A stretch of 64,000 bases of DNA from Candidatus Babeliales bacterium (GCA_041660205.1 JBAZWT010000006.1:1-64000), one strand, 5' to 3'. Numbered from the stretch's first letter, positions 51,010-60,664 are shown. Notes: generated from the sequence alone by a model not told the origin. A program made the numbers and translations.

Positions 51010-51569
51010 CTATTTACTTTCTTGAACAAAAGGCATACCAAAACTTTTCAATAATGCATATGCATGTTTTGGATCTTTTGTGGTCGTTTCAATTGAAATA
51101 TTTAAACCAAATACTTTGCTTGATGTTTCATAATCAACTTCAGGAAAAATAACCCATTCTTTAATACCAAGGTTATAATTTCCAGAATTATCAAATTTTG
51201 CAGAAACGCCCCTAAAATCTCGCACCATAGGTAGCGACAAATTAATCAATCTATCTAAAAATTCGTACATACGTTGTCTTCTTAAAGTTACCATAACTCC
51301 AAGAGGCATACCTTCTCGAATTTTAAAACCTGCAATAGATTTTTTCGCAATTGTTTTGACCGCAGCTTGACCAGCAATCATCGTCAAAATTTTTTGAACA
51401 CTTTGCAAAATCTTACTGTCAGCAACCGCTTCTTTAACACCAATGTTCAAAACGATTTTGAAATCTTAGGAGTCTGCATTACATTCCCCAAACCTAACTC
51501 TTTATGTAAATCAAGAGCAAGCTTTTCATTGTATAAGACTTCTAATCGAGCTTTTTTGAGACTATTCAC
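51010..51569 (-). CDS. rplE: 50S ribosomal protein L5, frame broken by one missing base
   Basis: The 3' part (51010-51450) encodes NIGVKEAVADSKILQSVQKI onward, 146 residues, where L5 has 180 or so. The missing N-terminus is in another frame from a GTG at 51569: VNSLKKARLEVLYNEKLALD then LHKELGLGNVMQTPKIS, stopping at TGA near 51451. Adding one A to the run at 51456-51459 (minus strand AAAATCG) joins them as PKISKIVLNIGV, exactly the family pattern. The restored length is 186. L5 binds 5S rRNA and is essential, so a real lesion is unlikely in a living cell unless another copy exists. Confidence 0.93.
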
Positions 51570-51602
51570 TTTTAAATTCCCTTTGCTGGCCTTGCGGATA
51601 TT

Positions 51603-51875
51603 TTATGAAATCCGTTTAATCTTATTAACTCGTACCGGTTTTCCTGTCATTGCATCAACGGGCATAACGTTAGATGCATTGATAAAGGCTTCGCGTTTTT
51701 GTATTCCAGCAACATCGCCTTGACGACGAGCTTTTACGTGCTTGGTAACAATATTTACGCCTTCAACTTTAATTCTACCAAACTTTTTGCAAAGTTCTAG
51801 AATTTCGCCTACTTTTCCTTTATCTTTTCCAGTAACTACCTGAACTTTGTCGTTTTTTTTCAATTGATTTTTCAT
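51603..51875 (-). CDS. rplX: 50S ribosomal protein L24
   Basis: Length 90. The KOW motif DKVQVVTGKDKGKVGEILEL is at residue 9, then VEGVNIVTKHVKARRQGDVAG. It is somewhat shorter at the C-terminus than E. coli L24 (104). It lies 10 bases after rplN. Confidence 0.96.
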   Translation of the reverse strand: MKNQLKKNDKVQVVTGKDKGKVGEILELCKKFGRIKVEGVNIVTKHVKARRQGDVAGIQKREAFINASNVMPVDAMTGKPVRVNKIKRIS

Positions 51876-51884
51876 CTGTTTTCC

Positions 51885-52250
51885 CTACAAAACTTCTGGA
51901 GCCGAAGAAACAATTTTCGCTTGACCAGTTGCACGAATTTCACGAGCAACAGGACCGAAAATTCGAGTTCCTAACATTTTACCGTCTTTTAAGATAACCC
52001 CAGCGTTTTCACTAAAACGTATGTAAGTTCCATCCGCACGACGAAGTTCTTTTCTTGTTCGAACGATCATAACATCGACGATATCACCTTTTTTGACCAT
52101 GCCTTGTGGTATTGCTACCTTAACAGAACATTTCACGATATCACCAATAAATGCGTATCTTTTGCGAGTGCCTCCAACCAAGTGAAAACATTTCAATAGT
52201 TTAGCACCAGAATTATCAGCAACCTTTAAAAAGGATTCTTTTTGTATCAT
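51885..52250 (-). CDS. rplN: 50S ribosomal protein L14
   Basis: Length 121. It has MIQKESFLKVADNSGAKLLK, GDIVKCSVKVAIPQGMVKKGD and the C-terminal FGPVAREIRATGQAKIVSSAPEVL. It is complete, between rpsQ and rplX. Confidence 0.97.
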   Translation of the reverse strand: MIQKESFLKVADNSGAKLLKCFHLVGGTRKRYAFIGDIVKCSVKVAIPQGMVKKGDIVDVMIVRTRKELRRADGTYIRFSENAGVILKDGKMLGTRIFGPVAREIRATGQAKIVSSAPEVL

Positions 52251-52259
52251 GCGTTTACC

Positions 52260-52505
52260 TTAACTAATAACTCGGTGTAGATACATATATTTTGTTTTCG
52301 ACTTAGGAGCACCTTCAAAAAACTCTACACGATCTCCAATTTTTGCTACTTCTTCTGGATCATGTACTTTGTAATTTTTGACAGTTCTAACAATTTTTTG
52401 AAACTTCTCATGTTTGAATGCTCGCTCATAAGAAACAACTATTGTTTTATTCATTTTGTCAGAGATTACAACTCCGCTCAAAAACTTTTTATTACTGGTC
52501 GCCAT
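52260..52505 (-). CDS. rpsQ: 30S ribosomal protein S17
   Basis: Length 81, a single OB fold. It has LSGVVISDKMNKTIVVSYER and KNYKVHDPEEVAKIGDRVEF. The start overlaps the rpmC stop by 14 bases. Confidence 0.96.
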   Translation of the reverse strand: MATSNKKFLSGVVISDKMNKTIVVSYERAFKHEKFQKIVRTVKNYKVHDPEEVAKIGDRVEFFEGAPKSKTKYMYLHRVIS

Positions 52506-52701
52506 GTAATTCCTTTTGTCTTAAGAATGTTAACGCACAAGCTAAGCTTCTACGTAAACTTCTTGCAAGAGCTGTGTTTTTTTCAGGAGTTGAAAACTTT
52601 TTCATTCTCAATAAAAACATCTCTTTGCGTATTTCTTCTGCTCGAATCTTTAATGGCTCTACAGCCATTTGTTTTAATTCGTTTTTTATATTCTTTTGCA
52701 T
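52492..52701 (-). CDS. rpmC: 50S ribosomal protein L29
   Basis: Length 69, two helices. It has RAEEIRKEMFLLRMKKFSTPE and LARSLRRSLACALTFLRQKE. The sequence is diverged from the textbook form (usually LRxxLFNLRFQ.A), but position and pattern fix it between rplP and rpsQ. Confidence 0.9.
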   Translation of the reverse strand: MQKNIKNELKQMAVEPLKIRAEEIRKEMFLLRMKKFSTPEKNTALARSLRRSLACALTFLRQKELHGDQ

Positions 52702-52703
52702 GA

Positions 52704-53114
52704 TTAAACTTCCTTTCTTACAAACTTTGTTTTCATTGGAAGTTTATAAGAAGCCATTCTAAAAATTTCTTTTGCTGTTGCTTCATCTACATCGCCAAGT
52801 TCACAAATAACTCGTCCACGCTTTACTACAGCAACCCAAAATTCTGGATTTCCTTTACCTTTACCCATACGAGTTTCAATTGGTTTTTTACTAACAGGTT
52901 TGTCAGGAAACACTCTTAAAAAGAATTTTCCAACCTTTTTTATTCTACGAGCAACGGTAACACGCACAGATTCAATTTGCTGGGCTGTTAACCAAACTGG
53001 CTCAACAGCTTCAAGACCAAATTCTCCGAACGCAACTGTACGAGCTCCCTTAGAAATACCGGTCATTCTTCCACGGTGTGATTTTCTAAATTTTACTTTT
53101 TTTGGCATCAACAT
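52704..53114 (-). CDS. rplP: 50S ribosomal protein L16
   Basis: Length 136. The start MLMPKKVKFRKSHRGRMTG is the standard family start. Then GEFGLEAVEPVWLTAQQIES and the C-terminal GKGNPEFWVAVVKRGRVICE. It binds near the A-site tRNA elbow. Confidence 0.96.
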   Translation of the reverse strand: MLMPKKVKFRKSHRGRMTGISKGARTVAFGEFGLEAVEPVWLTAQQIESVRVTVARRIKKVGKFFLRVFPDKPVSKKPIETRMGKGKGNPEFWVAVVKRGRVICELGDVDEATAKEIFRMASYKLPMKTKFVRKEV

Positions 53115-53131
53115 GGCTTATTCTTTCTGTT

Positions 53132-53776
53132 TTATTTTGTTTGGTATTCGCCAACACAGATCCAAACTTTGACCCCAATAACTCCCATTACGGTATATGA
53201 TCGAGCATATCCATAACTAATATCAGCACGAAGCGTATGAAGAGGTACAGATCCAACTCTTGACCATTCAGCGCGAGCAATTTCAGCTCCGTTCAAACGA
53301 CCTTTACAGCAAATTTTAATCCCTCGAGCACCAGCTCTCATAGCAGATGTCGTAGCTTTTTTCATAAGCTTTTTAAAGTTTGCACGTTGTTCAAGTTGAC
53401 TTGCTATACTTTTTGCTACTAAAACAGCGTCAAGCTCTGGAGTTCTTACTTCTTCAACAGAAATATCAACACCACTCACTTGAAGCATGCTTGCTAAATT
53501 TTTTCTTAAAACATCAACTTCTTGACCTTTTTTCCCGATAACAATTCCGGGACGAGCAGAATGAACAATAACTTTGACGACCCCGCCAGTTTTTTTTATT
53601 TCAATTCTTGCTACTTCAGCCTTACTGAGACTTTTTTCTAAATATTTTCTAATTATTAAATCATCACGGAGTTCTTTAGCGTAAGATCCTTTTACGGAAC
53701 TTCTTGGAAACCACTGAGCATCCCAGTCTCTATAAACTCCGACACGAAATCCTATCGGATTAACCTTTTGACCCAT
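53132..53776 (-). CDS. rpsC: 30S ribosomal protein S3
   Basis: Length 214. It has MGQKVNPIGFRVGVYRDWDA, the KH domain ARPGIVIGKKGQEVDVLRKN, and the C-terminal domain GRLNGAEIARAEWSRVGSVPLHTLRADISYG. It lines the mRNA entry tunnel. It lies 25 bases after rplV. Confidence 0.97.
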   Translation of the reverse strand: MGQKVNPIGFRVGVYRDWDAQWFPRSSVKGSYAKELRDDLIIRKYLEKSLSKAEVARIEIKKTGGVVKVIVHSARPGIVIGKKGQEVDVLRKNLASMLQVSGVDISVEEVRTPELDAVLVAKSIASQLEQRANFKKLMKKATTSAMRAGARGIKICCKGRLNGAEIARAEWSRVGSVPLHTLRADISYGYARSYTVMGVIGVKVWICVGEYQTK

Positions 53777-53801
53777 AAAGTTTTCCTCTCAATCAATCTA
53801 T

Positions 53802-54152
53802 TTATTGTTTTTCAACGTCTATACGCTTCAATACAATCGTGATATGGCTTAGTCTTTTTCTCAAAACCATAGAACGTCCCATTGCAGACGGTTTAAAATA
53901 TTTATAAGCTGGCCCCTGATCGACACGAACTTCTTCAATTCTTAAGTCTTTAGGAGCGATATCTTCTTGCCGATTGCGCGCATTTGCAATAGCAGATTCA
54001 AGAAGTTTTGTTACAGGTAACGATTTTTTAAGTCCGTATACTTTTAACCAGCCCAATGCATATTGAGCATTTTTTCCACGTATAACATCTACAATTGGTC
54101 GCAATTTATACGGTGATCGTTTGATAAATTTTGCCGACGCTTTAAAATCCAT
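53802..54152 (-). CDS. rplV: 50S ribosomal protein L22
   Basis: Length 116. It has SPYKLRPIVDVIRGKNAQYALGWL and the beta-hairpin start RVDQGPAYKYFKPSAMGRSMVL that reaches the peptide exit tunnel. A 68-base gap, with no signal visible, separates it from rpsS. Confidence 0.96.
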   Translation of the reverse strand: MDFKASAKFIKRSPYKLRPIVDVIRGKNAQYALGWLKVYGLKKSLPVTKLLESAIANARNRQEDIAPKDLRIEEVRVDQGPAYKYFKPSAMGRSMVLRKRLSHITIVLKRIDVEKQ

Positions 54153-54220
54153 GTCTTACCCATTTATTAATCATACTATTATTTTAACAAAATGCAGCAG
54201 CAACTCAAGAAAAACATCCA

Positions 54221-54508
54221 TTACGATTTTGAAACCGTACTTGTTTGACGTTGTCCACTATGCATTTTAAATGTTCTAGTTGGAGCAAACTCACCTAAAT
54301 GATGCCCAACCATGTTTTCGCTTACCAATACTTCAACAAATTTTTTGCCATTGTGTACTGCAAATGTCAGCCCAACAAATTCTGGTAAAATTGTGCTTCT
54401 TCGCGACCAAGTTTTAATAACTTCACGCTTAGAACTTTCTTTTACTTTTTCGACTTTTTTCATAACTGAAGGGTCCACAAAAGGACCTTTTTTTGCCGAT
54501 CTAGCCAT
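54221..54508 (-). CDS. rpsS: 30S ribosomal protein S19
   Basis: Length 95. It has ARSAKKGPFVDPSVMKKVEK, IKTWSRRSTILPEFVGLTFAVHNGKKFVEVLVSENMVGHHLGEFAPTR, all typical. It lies between rplB and rplV. Confidence 0.97.
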   Translation of the reverse strand: MARSAKKGPFVDPSVMKKVEKVKESSKREVIKTWSRRSTILPEFVGLTFAVHNGKKFVEVLVSENMVGHHLGEFAPTRTFKMHSGQRQTSTVSKS

Positions 54509-54536
54509 AGCTCACTTCCACGTATTTTTGAAGACC

Positions 54537-55352
54537 TTATTTACGTCTTCTAATAATTAACACATCTTTTTTACGACGAGTTCTTGTTCCTTTACATCCT
54601 TTACCCCAAGGAGTAACTGGATGAGAACCAGATTTCGATCTTCCTTCACCACCACCATGTGGGTGATCAACAGGGTTCATAGCCATACCACGAACTGAAG
54701 GTCTCCATCCAAGTTGACGAGTTCGTCCAGCTTTACCCCAAGAAATATTCTTGTAATCAGCGTTTCCGAGAACTCCAACTGTAGCCCAACAATCTAAGTT
54801 CAACATGCGAACTTCGTTTGAAGGCATTTTTAACGTCGCAAAATTTTCATCTTTTGCAATAATCTGAGCTGATGTTCCTGCGCTACGCGCAAGTTTTCCG
54901 CCAGAATTTGGTCTCATTTCAATATTGTGGATAAAAAATCCAGCAGGAATACGACGAATAGGTAAGCAATTACCAACCTTCGGCTCAACGTTTGCTCCTG
55001 CAATAACAGAACTGCCTTCTTTCAAAGTTTCTGGTAGCAAGATATAACGTTTATCTCCATTTTTATAAAAAACTAATCCAAGATGCACGTTACGATTTGG
55101 ATCATACTCAAGTGATTGAATAATTCCTTCTACATCGCGTACAGATCGTTGAAAATCAACTATTCTATACTTCTTATCTGCACCACCACCTCTATGACGA
55201 ACCGTAATTCGACCATAAGCATTTCTTCCACCCTTTTTACGTAATCCAATAGTAAGACTTTTTAAAGGCTTTTCTTTTGAAAGATGAGACGTATCAATGA
55301 ATGTTTGAAATCGTAAAGAAGCGTTTCTTGGTTTTCTCGCAACAATTGCCAT
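54537..55352 (-). CDS. rplB: 50S ribosomal protein L2
   Basis: Length 271, near the usual 273. It has GRKGGRNAYGRITVRHRGGG in the loop, the peptidyl-transferase region RGMAMNPVDHPHGGGEGRSK with the conserved His, and the C-terminus TRTRRKKDVLIIRRRK. It is essential for subunit joining. Confidence 0.97.
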   Translation of the reverse strand: MAIVARKPRNASLRFQTFIDTSHLSKEKPLKSLTIGLRKKGGRNAYGRITVRHRGGGADKKYRIVDFQRSVRDVEGIIQSLEYDPNRNVHLGLVFYKNGDKRYILLPETLKEGSSVIAGANVEPKVGNCLPIRRIPAGFFIHNIEMRPNSGGKLARSAGTSAQIIAKDENFATLKMPSNEVRMLNLDCWATVGVLGNADYKNISWGKAGRTRQLGWRPSVRGMAMNPVDHPHGGGEGRSKSGSHPVTPWGKGCKGTRTRRKKDVLIIRRRK

Positions 55353-55361
55353 ACAAAATCC

Positions 55362-55727
55362 TTAACTGTTTTCATTTAAGCGAGAAGCAGAACCTTGCAA
55401 CTTCTCTGCATTTTCATGCCCAACTGACATAGCTGCATCACCAAAAAGATTCAATTCATGACCTTTTTTAAGAGTTATGACTGCAACTTTTCGCAAATTA
55501 TCAAAGCTTACATTTTTCGTTTTAGAAAGCTTACGCTTTCCTTTACGAACTATAACATTCACAGATTCAACTTCAACGTTAAAAAGTTTATGCATAGCTT
55601 GTGCGATCAATGATTTGTTAGCTTCTGGATGCACTTCTAATGTGATTTTTTTCAATGTTTGATGTAATCGGTATGCTTTGTTAGAGACTACCGGTCCAAC
55701 AATAATATTAAAGATGCTTAATTCCAT
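55362..55727 (-). CDS. rplW: 50S ribosomal protein L23 with C-terminal extension
   Basis: Length 121, against about 95-100 in most bacteria. The core has IIVGPVVSNKAYRLHQTLKKITLEVHPEANKSLIAQAMHKLFNVEVESVNVIVRKGKRK and VAVITLKKGHEL. The last 25 residues or so (DAAMSVGHENAEKLQGSASR and on) are a low-complexity tail. It overlaps rplD by 10 bases. It sits at the tunnel exit. Confidence 0.94.
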   Translation of the reverse strand: MELSIFNIIVGPVVSNKAYRLHQTLKKITLEVHPEANKSLIAQAMHKLFNVEVESVNVIVRKGKRKLSKTKNVSFDNLRKVAVITLKKGHELNLFGDAAMSVGHENAEKLQGSASRLNENS

Positions 55728-56380
55728 TTTGCCACCATATCTTTAAACATGCCAATGTCTTTTTGCAACACAACGATGCAATTTCCTAAAGAAAGTTCAT
55801 ACGCATTAACATCATCAAAACTTAATACTTGAACATAGTTCAAATTGTTCATTGATGCCCAATGTGTAAAATCTTCTCGAGGTAAAAACAGCGTTACTTT
55901 TTTGTCCATCAAACCAGCATTTGAAAATGCTTTATGAGCTAATGCCGTTGAAGGTTTTTCTCCAGGCAATGTCCAATCAAAAGCAAATAAATTGCCTCGG
56001 TTTGCATACGACGCCATACACGCTGAAAGTACTTGGCTTTTGTTCTTTTTGTTAATTTTCAAACTTCTAACGCGGGGTTGCGGACCAAAGATAACGCCAC
56101 CACTTCTCCATAATGGAGATCGTGCGCTACCAGCACGAGCACGTCCAGTTCCTTTTTGTTTCCAAGGTTTTTTATTTGAAAACGAAATTTCACCACGTGA
56201 TTTGCAGCCAACAGTTCCTTGGCGCCAATTTTGCATTAACGCTCGAACCCATACCGCATAGCTCACTTCTGCATTATGCTCAACAACAAGACCTAGATCC
56301 TGAACAGAGATTTTAGTAAGAGAACTTGCTACCTGGTTTGCATCATTTGAATTCATTTTTTTATCAATTTGCTTATTCAT
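55718..56380 (-). CDS. rplD: 50S ribosomal protein L4
   Basis: Length 220. The tunnel loop GEISFSNKKPWKQKGTGRARAGSARSPLWRSGGVIFGPQPR is textbook. The N-terminus (about 20 residues, MNKQIDKKMNSNDANQVASS) is an extra polar segment. It lies 3 bases after rplC. Confidence 0.96.
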   Translation of the reverse strand: MNKQIDKKMNSNDANQVASSLTKISVQDLGLVVEHNAEVSYAVWVRALMQNWRQGTVGCKSRGEISFSNKKPWKQKGTGRARAGSARSPLWRSGGVIFGPQPRVRSLKINKKNKSQVLSACMASYANRGNLFAFDWTLPGEKPSTALAHKAFSNAGLMDKKVTLFLPREDFTHWASMNNLNYVQVLSFDDVNAYELSLGNCIVVLQKDIGMFKDMVAKWN

Positions 56381-56383
56381 CTT

Positions 56384-57007
56384 TTACCCATTCTTACGAA
56401 CGTATACTAAGTCACCAGGCTTTCCAGCCATAGCACCCTTAATCAGAATAAGATTATCTTGAGGTACAACTTGTACAACTTCAAGGCCTCTTACTGTTTT
56501 ACGCGTTACACCCATATGACCAGCCATCTTTTTACCTTTGATAACTTTCCCTTGTGAACGCATGAAGCTGATACTTCCCGGTCGTCTTCCCAACATTGAA
56601 CCATGACTTGCCACGCCGCCTGTAAATTTATGTCGACGCATTACACCTGCAAAGCCACAACCCTTTGTTGTTCCCATAACGTTAACAATATCTTTTGCTT
56701 TCACAATGTTTGAAAAATCAAATGACTGACCCACTAAGATATCATCCGATACTAGATCAACTAAAATTTCTTTCACCCAACGAAAATACTTTGATTTTTG
56801 TTTGAGCCAATCTTCATGAAACTGTGCACTTTGATGCTTTTCACGAATATATGCAACCTGAATTGCATTATATCCATCTTTGGCATGGGTTTTAATTTGA
56901 GAAACAACCCACCAAGAAGCATCAACAGCGGTTACTGGGACGACTTTATTGTCTTCAGAAAAGACCTGAGTCATTCCTACCTTGCGGCCCCAAAAACCAT
57001 TAACCAT
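56384..57007 (-). CDS. rplC: 50S ribosomal protein L3
   Basis: Length 207. It has GFWGRKVGMTQVFSEDNKVVPVTAV at the start, the family signature GCGFAGVMRRHKFTGGVASHG and GRRPGSISFMRSQGKVIKGKKMAGHMG near 135. It is complete. Confidence 0.97.
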   Translation of the reverse strand: MVNGFWGRKVGMTQVFSEDNKVVPVTAVDASWWVVSQIKTHAKDGYNAIQVAYIREKHQSAQFHEDWLKQKSKYFRWVKEILVDLVSDDILVGQSFDFSNIVKAKDIVNVMGTTKGCGFAGVMRRHKFTGGVASHGSMLGRRPGSISFMRSQGKVIKGKKMAGHMGVTRKTVRGLEVVQVVPQDNLILIKGAMAGKPGDLVYVRKNG

Positions 57008-57021
57008 AATAACCCTTTGTT

Positions 57022-57327
57022 TTACTTAATTTCAACATCAACACCAGCAGAAATATTCAGCTTCATCAATGCAGCCATAGTCTGGTCTGACGGTGAAATC
57101 ATTTCTAAAATCCGCTTGTGTGTAATAATTTCGAATTGCTCACGAGATTTTTTATCGATATGCGGAGAACGCAACACAGTAAAACATCGCTTTTTATTTG
57201 GCAAAGGAACAGGACCGACAAGGTCGGTTCCTGTTTTTTTAGCCGTCATAGCAATTTCTTTTACTGCTTTATCAAGTAATTGATGATCGTAAGATTTTAA
57301 TGTTAATCTAATTTTCTGTTTTTTCAT
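57022..57327 (-). CDS. rpsJ: 30S ribosomal protein S10
   Basis: Length 101. It has IRLTLKSYDHQLLDKAVKEI, GPVPLPNKKRCFTVLRSPHIDKKSREQFEIITHKRIL. It is the first ribosomal gene of the S10 part of the cluster, 17 bases after tuf. NusE function in antitermination is known for the family. Confidence 0.97.
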   Translation of the reverse strand: MKKQKIRLTLKSYDHQLLDKAVKEIAMTAKKTGTDLVGPVPLPNKKRCFTVLRSPHIDKKSREQFEIITHKRILEMISPSDQTMAALMKLNISAGVDVEIK

Positions 57328-57344
57328 CTATCTTCCAATCACAA

Positions 57345-58538
57345 TTACGAAATAATTTCTGTAACGATTCCAGATCCAACAGTTCTTCCACCTTCTCTGA
57401 TCGCGAATCGTAAATCTTTTTCCATCGCAATTGGAGAAATAAGTTCAATATCTAAAACAACGTTGTCACCAGGCATTACCATTTCACGCCCAGCAGGCAA
57501 TGTAACAACACCAGTTACGTCAGTTGTTCTAAAATAAAACTGAGGGCGGTAGTTACTAAAGAATGAACTGTGTCGTCCACCTTCTTCTTTGCTCAAGATA
57601 TAAACTTGACCTCTGAATTTTTTATGTGGAGTAATAGAACCTGGTTTAGCAATAACCATTCCACGAACAATATCTTCTTTTTTAACACCACGAAGAAGGA
57701 GACCAGCATTATCACCAGCTTGACCTTCAGCAAGTTCTTTTTTAAACATTTCAATACCAGTGACAGTTGTATCAATAGCTTTGTCGTTTAGACCAACTAA
57801 TTGAACAGCTTCACCAATTTTGACTTTACCTTTTTCAATTCTTCCTGTCGCAACAGTACCACGACCAGCGATAGAAAAAACACCTTCAACAGGCATTAAG
57901 AAAGGTTTGTCAATATCACGTTTTGGAAGTGGAATATAATTATCAACAGCTTCCATTAATTTCTCAATCGCTTGAGATCCAAGTTCGCCTGTATCGCCTT
58001 GAAGCGCTTTAAGAGCCGAGCCTCGAATAATAGGAGTTTCATCACCAGGGAAATCATATTTTTTCAACAAATCTCTGATTTCTTCTTCTACCATGTCAAC
58101 CATCTCTAGATCATCAACCATGTCAACTTTATTCAAGAAAACAACGAGTGAAGGAACGTTAACGTTCTTAGCAAGAAGAATGTGTTCACGAGTTTGAGGC
58201 ATAGGTCCATCTGCCGCAGAAACAACCAAAATAGCTCCATCCATTTGAGCAGCACCTGTGATCATGTTTTTTACATAGTCAGCGTGCCCAGGACAGTCAA
58301 CGTGTGCGTAATGACGATTAGCTGTTTCATACTCAACGTGTGAAGTCGCAATCGTAATACCACGCGCTTTTTCTTCTGGCGCATTATCAATCTCACCAAA
58401 AGCTCTTGCTTTTGCCCAACCTTTTTTTGCTAGTACTGTAGTAATCGCCGCAGTCAAAGTTGTTTTACCATGATCAACGTGACCGATAGTACCAACGTTT
58501 ACGTGCGGTTTACTACGAACAAATGTATCTTTTGCCAT
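57345..58538 (-). CDS. tuf: Elongation factor Tu
   Basis: Length 397. GTPase motifs: G1 GHVDHGKTT, G2 region EKARGITI, G3 DCPGHADYVKNM, G4 NKVD and G5 SALK. Domains 2 and 3 are complete to RTVGSGIVTEII. It delivers aminoacyl-tRNA to the ribosome. It is the only copy in the window and lies between fusA and rpsJ. Confidence 0.98.
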   Translation of the reverse strand: MAKDTFVRSKPHVNVGTIGHVDHGKTTLTAAITTVLAKKGWAKARAFGEIDNAPEEKARGITIATSHVEYETANRHYAHVDCPGHADYVKNMITGAAQMDGAILVVSAADGPMPQTREHILLAKNVNVPSLVVFLNKVDMVDDLEMVDMVEEEIRDLLKKYDFPGDETPIIRGSALKALQGDTGELGSQAIEKLMEAVDNYIPLPKRDIDKPFLMPVEGVFSIAGRGTVATGRIEKGKVKIGEAVQLVGLNDKAIDTTVTGIEMFKKELAEGQAGDNAGLLLRGVKKEDIVRGMVIAKPGSITPHKKFRGQVYILSKEEGGRHSSFFSNYRPQFYFRTTDVTGVVTLPAGREMVMPGDNVVLDIELISPIAMEKDLRFAIREGGRTVGSGIVTEIIS

Positions 58539-58576
58539 AATTTCTCCTGAAACACACTTTTATTAATTAAACCTAT

Positions 58577-60658
58577 TTATTTCTTTGCAGCAGCTACAAT
58601 TTCATCTTGGACGCTTTTTGAAACTTCGCGATAGCATTCAAATGCCATCGTATAACTTGCACGACCCTTGGACATAGATCGTAACTCAGTCGAATATCCA
58701 AACATTTTTCCAAGAGGAACTTCTGCTTTAACAATCTGTATAGAACCTTTGGTTTCCGTCCCCGAGATTCTTCCACGACGTGCGTTAAGGTCACCCATAA
58801 CGTCACCCATGTACTCATCAGGAGTGTCTACTTCCACTTTCATGATTGGTTCTAAAAGAACCGGTAAAGCCTGAGCCATACCTTCACGAAAACCTATTTT
58901 TGCAGCCATTTTAAATGCGATCTCAGATGAGTCAACATCATGATATGATCCATCATAAACAGTCACACGAAGATCAACAACAGGACTTCCTGTTAAAATT
59001 CCAGATGTAATAGCTTCAGCCATACCTTTTTCAACCGCTGGAATATATTCTCTAGGAATAGATCCACCAGTAGTTCCATTTTTAAATTCATAACCAGCGC
59101 CACGATCTAATGGTTCTAATTTCAACCACACGTGTCCATACTGACCTTTACCACCGGATTGCTTGATGAATTTTCCTTCAGCATCAACCGATTTTTGAAT
59201 TGTTTCTTTATAAGCAACCCGAAGCTTACCTTGCTCAACTTCAACTTTATGCTCACGTTTCAAACGATCAACTACGATCTCTAAGTGCAATTCACCCATA
59301 CCAGCAATTTCCGTTTGACCGGTTTCGTGGTTATATGTGAAATTAAACGAAGGATCTTCTTGATTCATTTTTTTCAACGCAAGAACCATTTTTTCATAAT
59401 CTGCTTTTGTTTTTGGCTCAACAGATGTTGAAATAACTGGTACTGGAATATCAATTGATTCAAGTAAAACTGGATGCGCTTCGTCACACAAAGTATCACC
59501 AGTGTTAATATCTTTAATACCAACAACAGCAACAATATCTCCAGCAGAAGCTTCTTTAATTTCTTCGCGTTTGTTTGCGTGCATTCTTAAAAGTCTACTT
59601 ACGCGTTCTTTTGTTTCTTTAGACGCATTGTACACATACGAACCGGATTTTAAAACACCCGAATAAATACGTGTAAAAGTTAAAACTCCCACAAAAGGAT
59701 CTGTCATGATTTTAAAAGCAAGAGCAGAAAAAGGTTCTTTATCAGAAGATCGTCTTTCTACCTCTAGACCTGTTTTAACATCAATTCCCTTAATTGCAGG
59801 AACTTCTAACGGCGAAGGTAAAAAATCAACAACTGCATCAAGCAGTAAATGAACACCTTTGTTTTTAAACGCTGATCCACAAAAAGCAGGAAACAGTTGA
59901 CGCTTTACAACGCCATTTCTAATACCCTGTCTTAGCTCTTCAAGAGAAATTGGCTCTTCGTTCAAAAACTTTTCGCCCAATACTTCATCAGCTTCAGAAG
60001 CTTTTTCAACAATAGCTGCATACATTGATTTAATTTGATCGGCATACTCAGCAGGAGCATCTTCAAACGTAACATCTTTTTGCATATCACGCTCATCGTT
60101 ATAAAAACGAATCATTTTTCCAGAAAGTACATCAATCAGGCCGTTAAAGCCATCTGACTCGCCTAAAGGAATTTGCATAGCAACTGCACGGCCAACCGCC
60201 AATTTAGTATTAATGTCTTGAATAGCCGCAAAATAATCAGCGCCAATTCGATCTAATTTATTAATAAAGATAATTGCTGGAACGTCATAACGATTCGCTT
60301 GGTTCCACACAGTCTCTGATTGAGGCTGAACACCCGCAACACCACAAAACACACTCACAACTCCATCAAGAACACGCAGAGATCGTCCTACTTCAATAGT
60401 AAAATCTACGTGACCCGGAGTATCAATAATATTGATTTGGCAGCTTTTCCAAAAACATGTTGTTGCCGCAGATTGAATTGTAATCCCACGTTCTTGTTCT
60501 TGCTCCATCCAATCCATGATAGCAGCGCCTTCATGAACTTCACCGATTTTATGTGAAATACCAGTATAAAAAAGAATACGTTCTGTAACAGTTGTTTTCC
60601 CAGCATCAATGTGAGCTGCGATCCCTATGTTTCGATACTTATCTAATGTATAGCTCAT
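58577..60658 (-). CDS. fusA: Elongation factor G
   Basis: Length 693, the usual size. G1 AHIDAGKTTVTERILFYTG, G2 EQERGITIQSA, G3 DTPGHVDFTIEV, G4 NKLDRIGADY. Domain IV has the sequence GKGQYGHVWLKLEP region, and the C-terminus has MFGYSTELRSMSKGRASYTM. It drives translocation. It follows rpsG with a 6-base gap. Confidence 0.98.
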   Translation of the reverse strand: MSYTLDKYRNIGIAAHIDAGKTTVTERILFYTGISHKIGEVHEGAAIMDWMEQEQERGITIQSAATTCFWKSCQINIIDTPGHVDFTIEVGRSLRVLDGVVSVFCGVAGVQPQSETVWNQANRYDVPAIIFINKLDRIGADYFAAIQDINTKLAVGRAVAMQIPLGESDGFNGLIDVLSGKMIRFYNDERDMQKDVTFEDAPAEYADQIKSMYAAIVEKASEADEVLGEKFLNEEPISLEELRQGIRNGVVKRQLFPAFCGSAFKNKGVHLLLDAVVDFLPSPLEVPAIKGIDVKTGLEVERRSSDKEPFSALAFKIMTDPFVGVLTFTRIYSGVLKSGSYVYNASKETKERVSRLLRMHANKREEIKEASAGDIVAVVGIKDINTGDTLCDEAHPVLLESIDIPVPVISTSVEPKTKADYEKMVLALKKMNQEDPSFNFTYNHETGQTEIAGMGELHLEIVVDRLKREHKVEVEQGKLRVAYKETIQKSVDAEGKFIKQSGGKGQYGHVWLKLEPLDRGAGYEFKNGTTGGSIPREYIPAVEKGMAEAITSGILTGSPVVDLRVTVYDGSYHDVDSSEIAFKMAAKIGFREGMAQALPVLLEPIMKVEVDTPDEYMGDVMGDLNARRGRISGTETKGSIQIVKAEVPLGKMFGYSTELRSMSKGRASYTMAFECYREVSKSVQDEIVAAAKK

Positions 60659-60664
60659 ATAACC

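Noticed and set aside
53802..54220. Attenuator or ribosomal-protein binding leader in the rpsS-rplV gap
   Set aside because: The 68-base gap has no convincing stem or T run.
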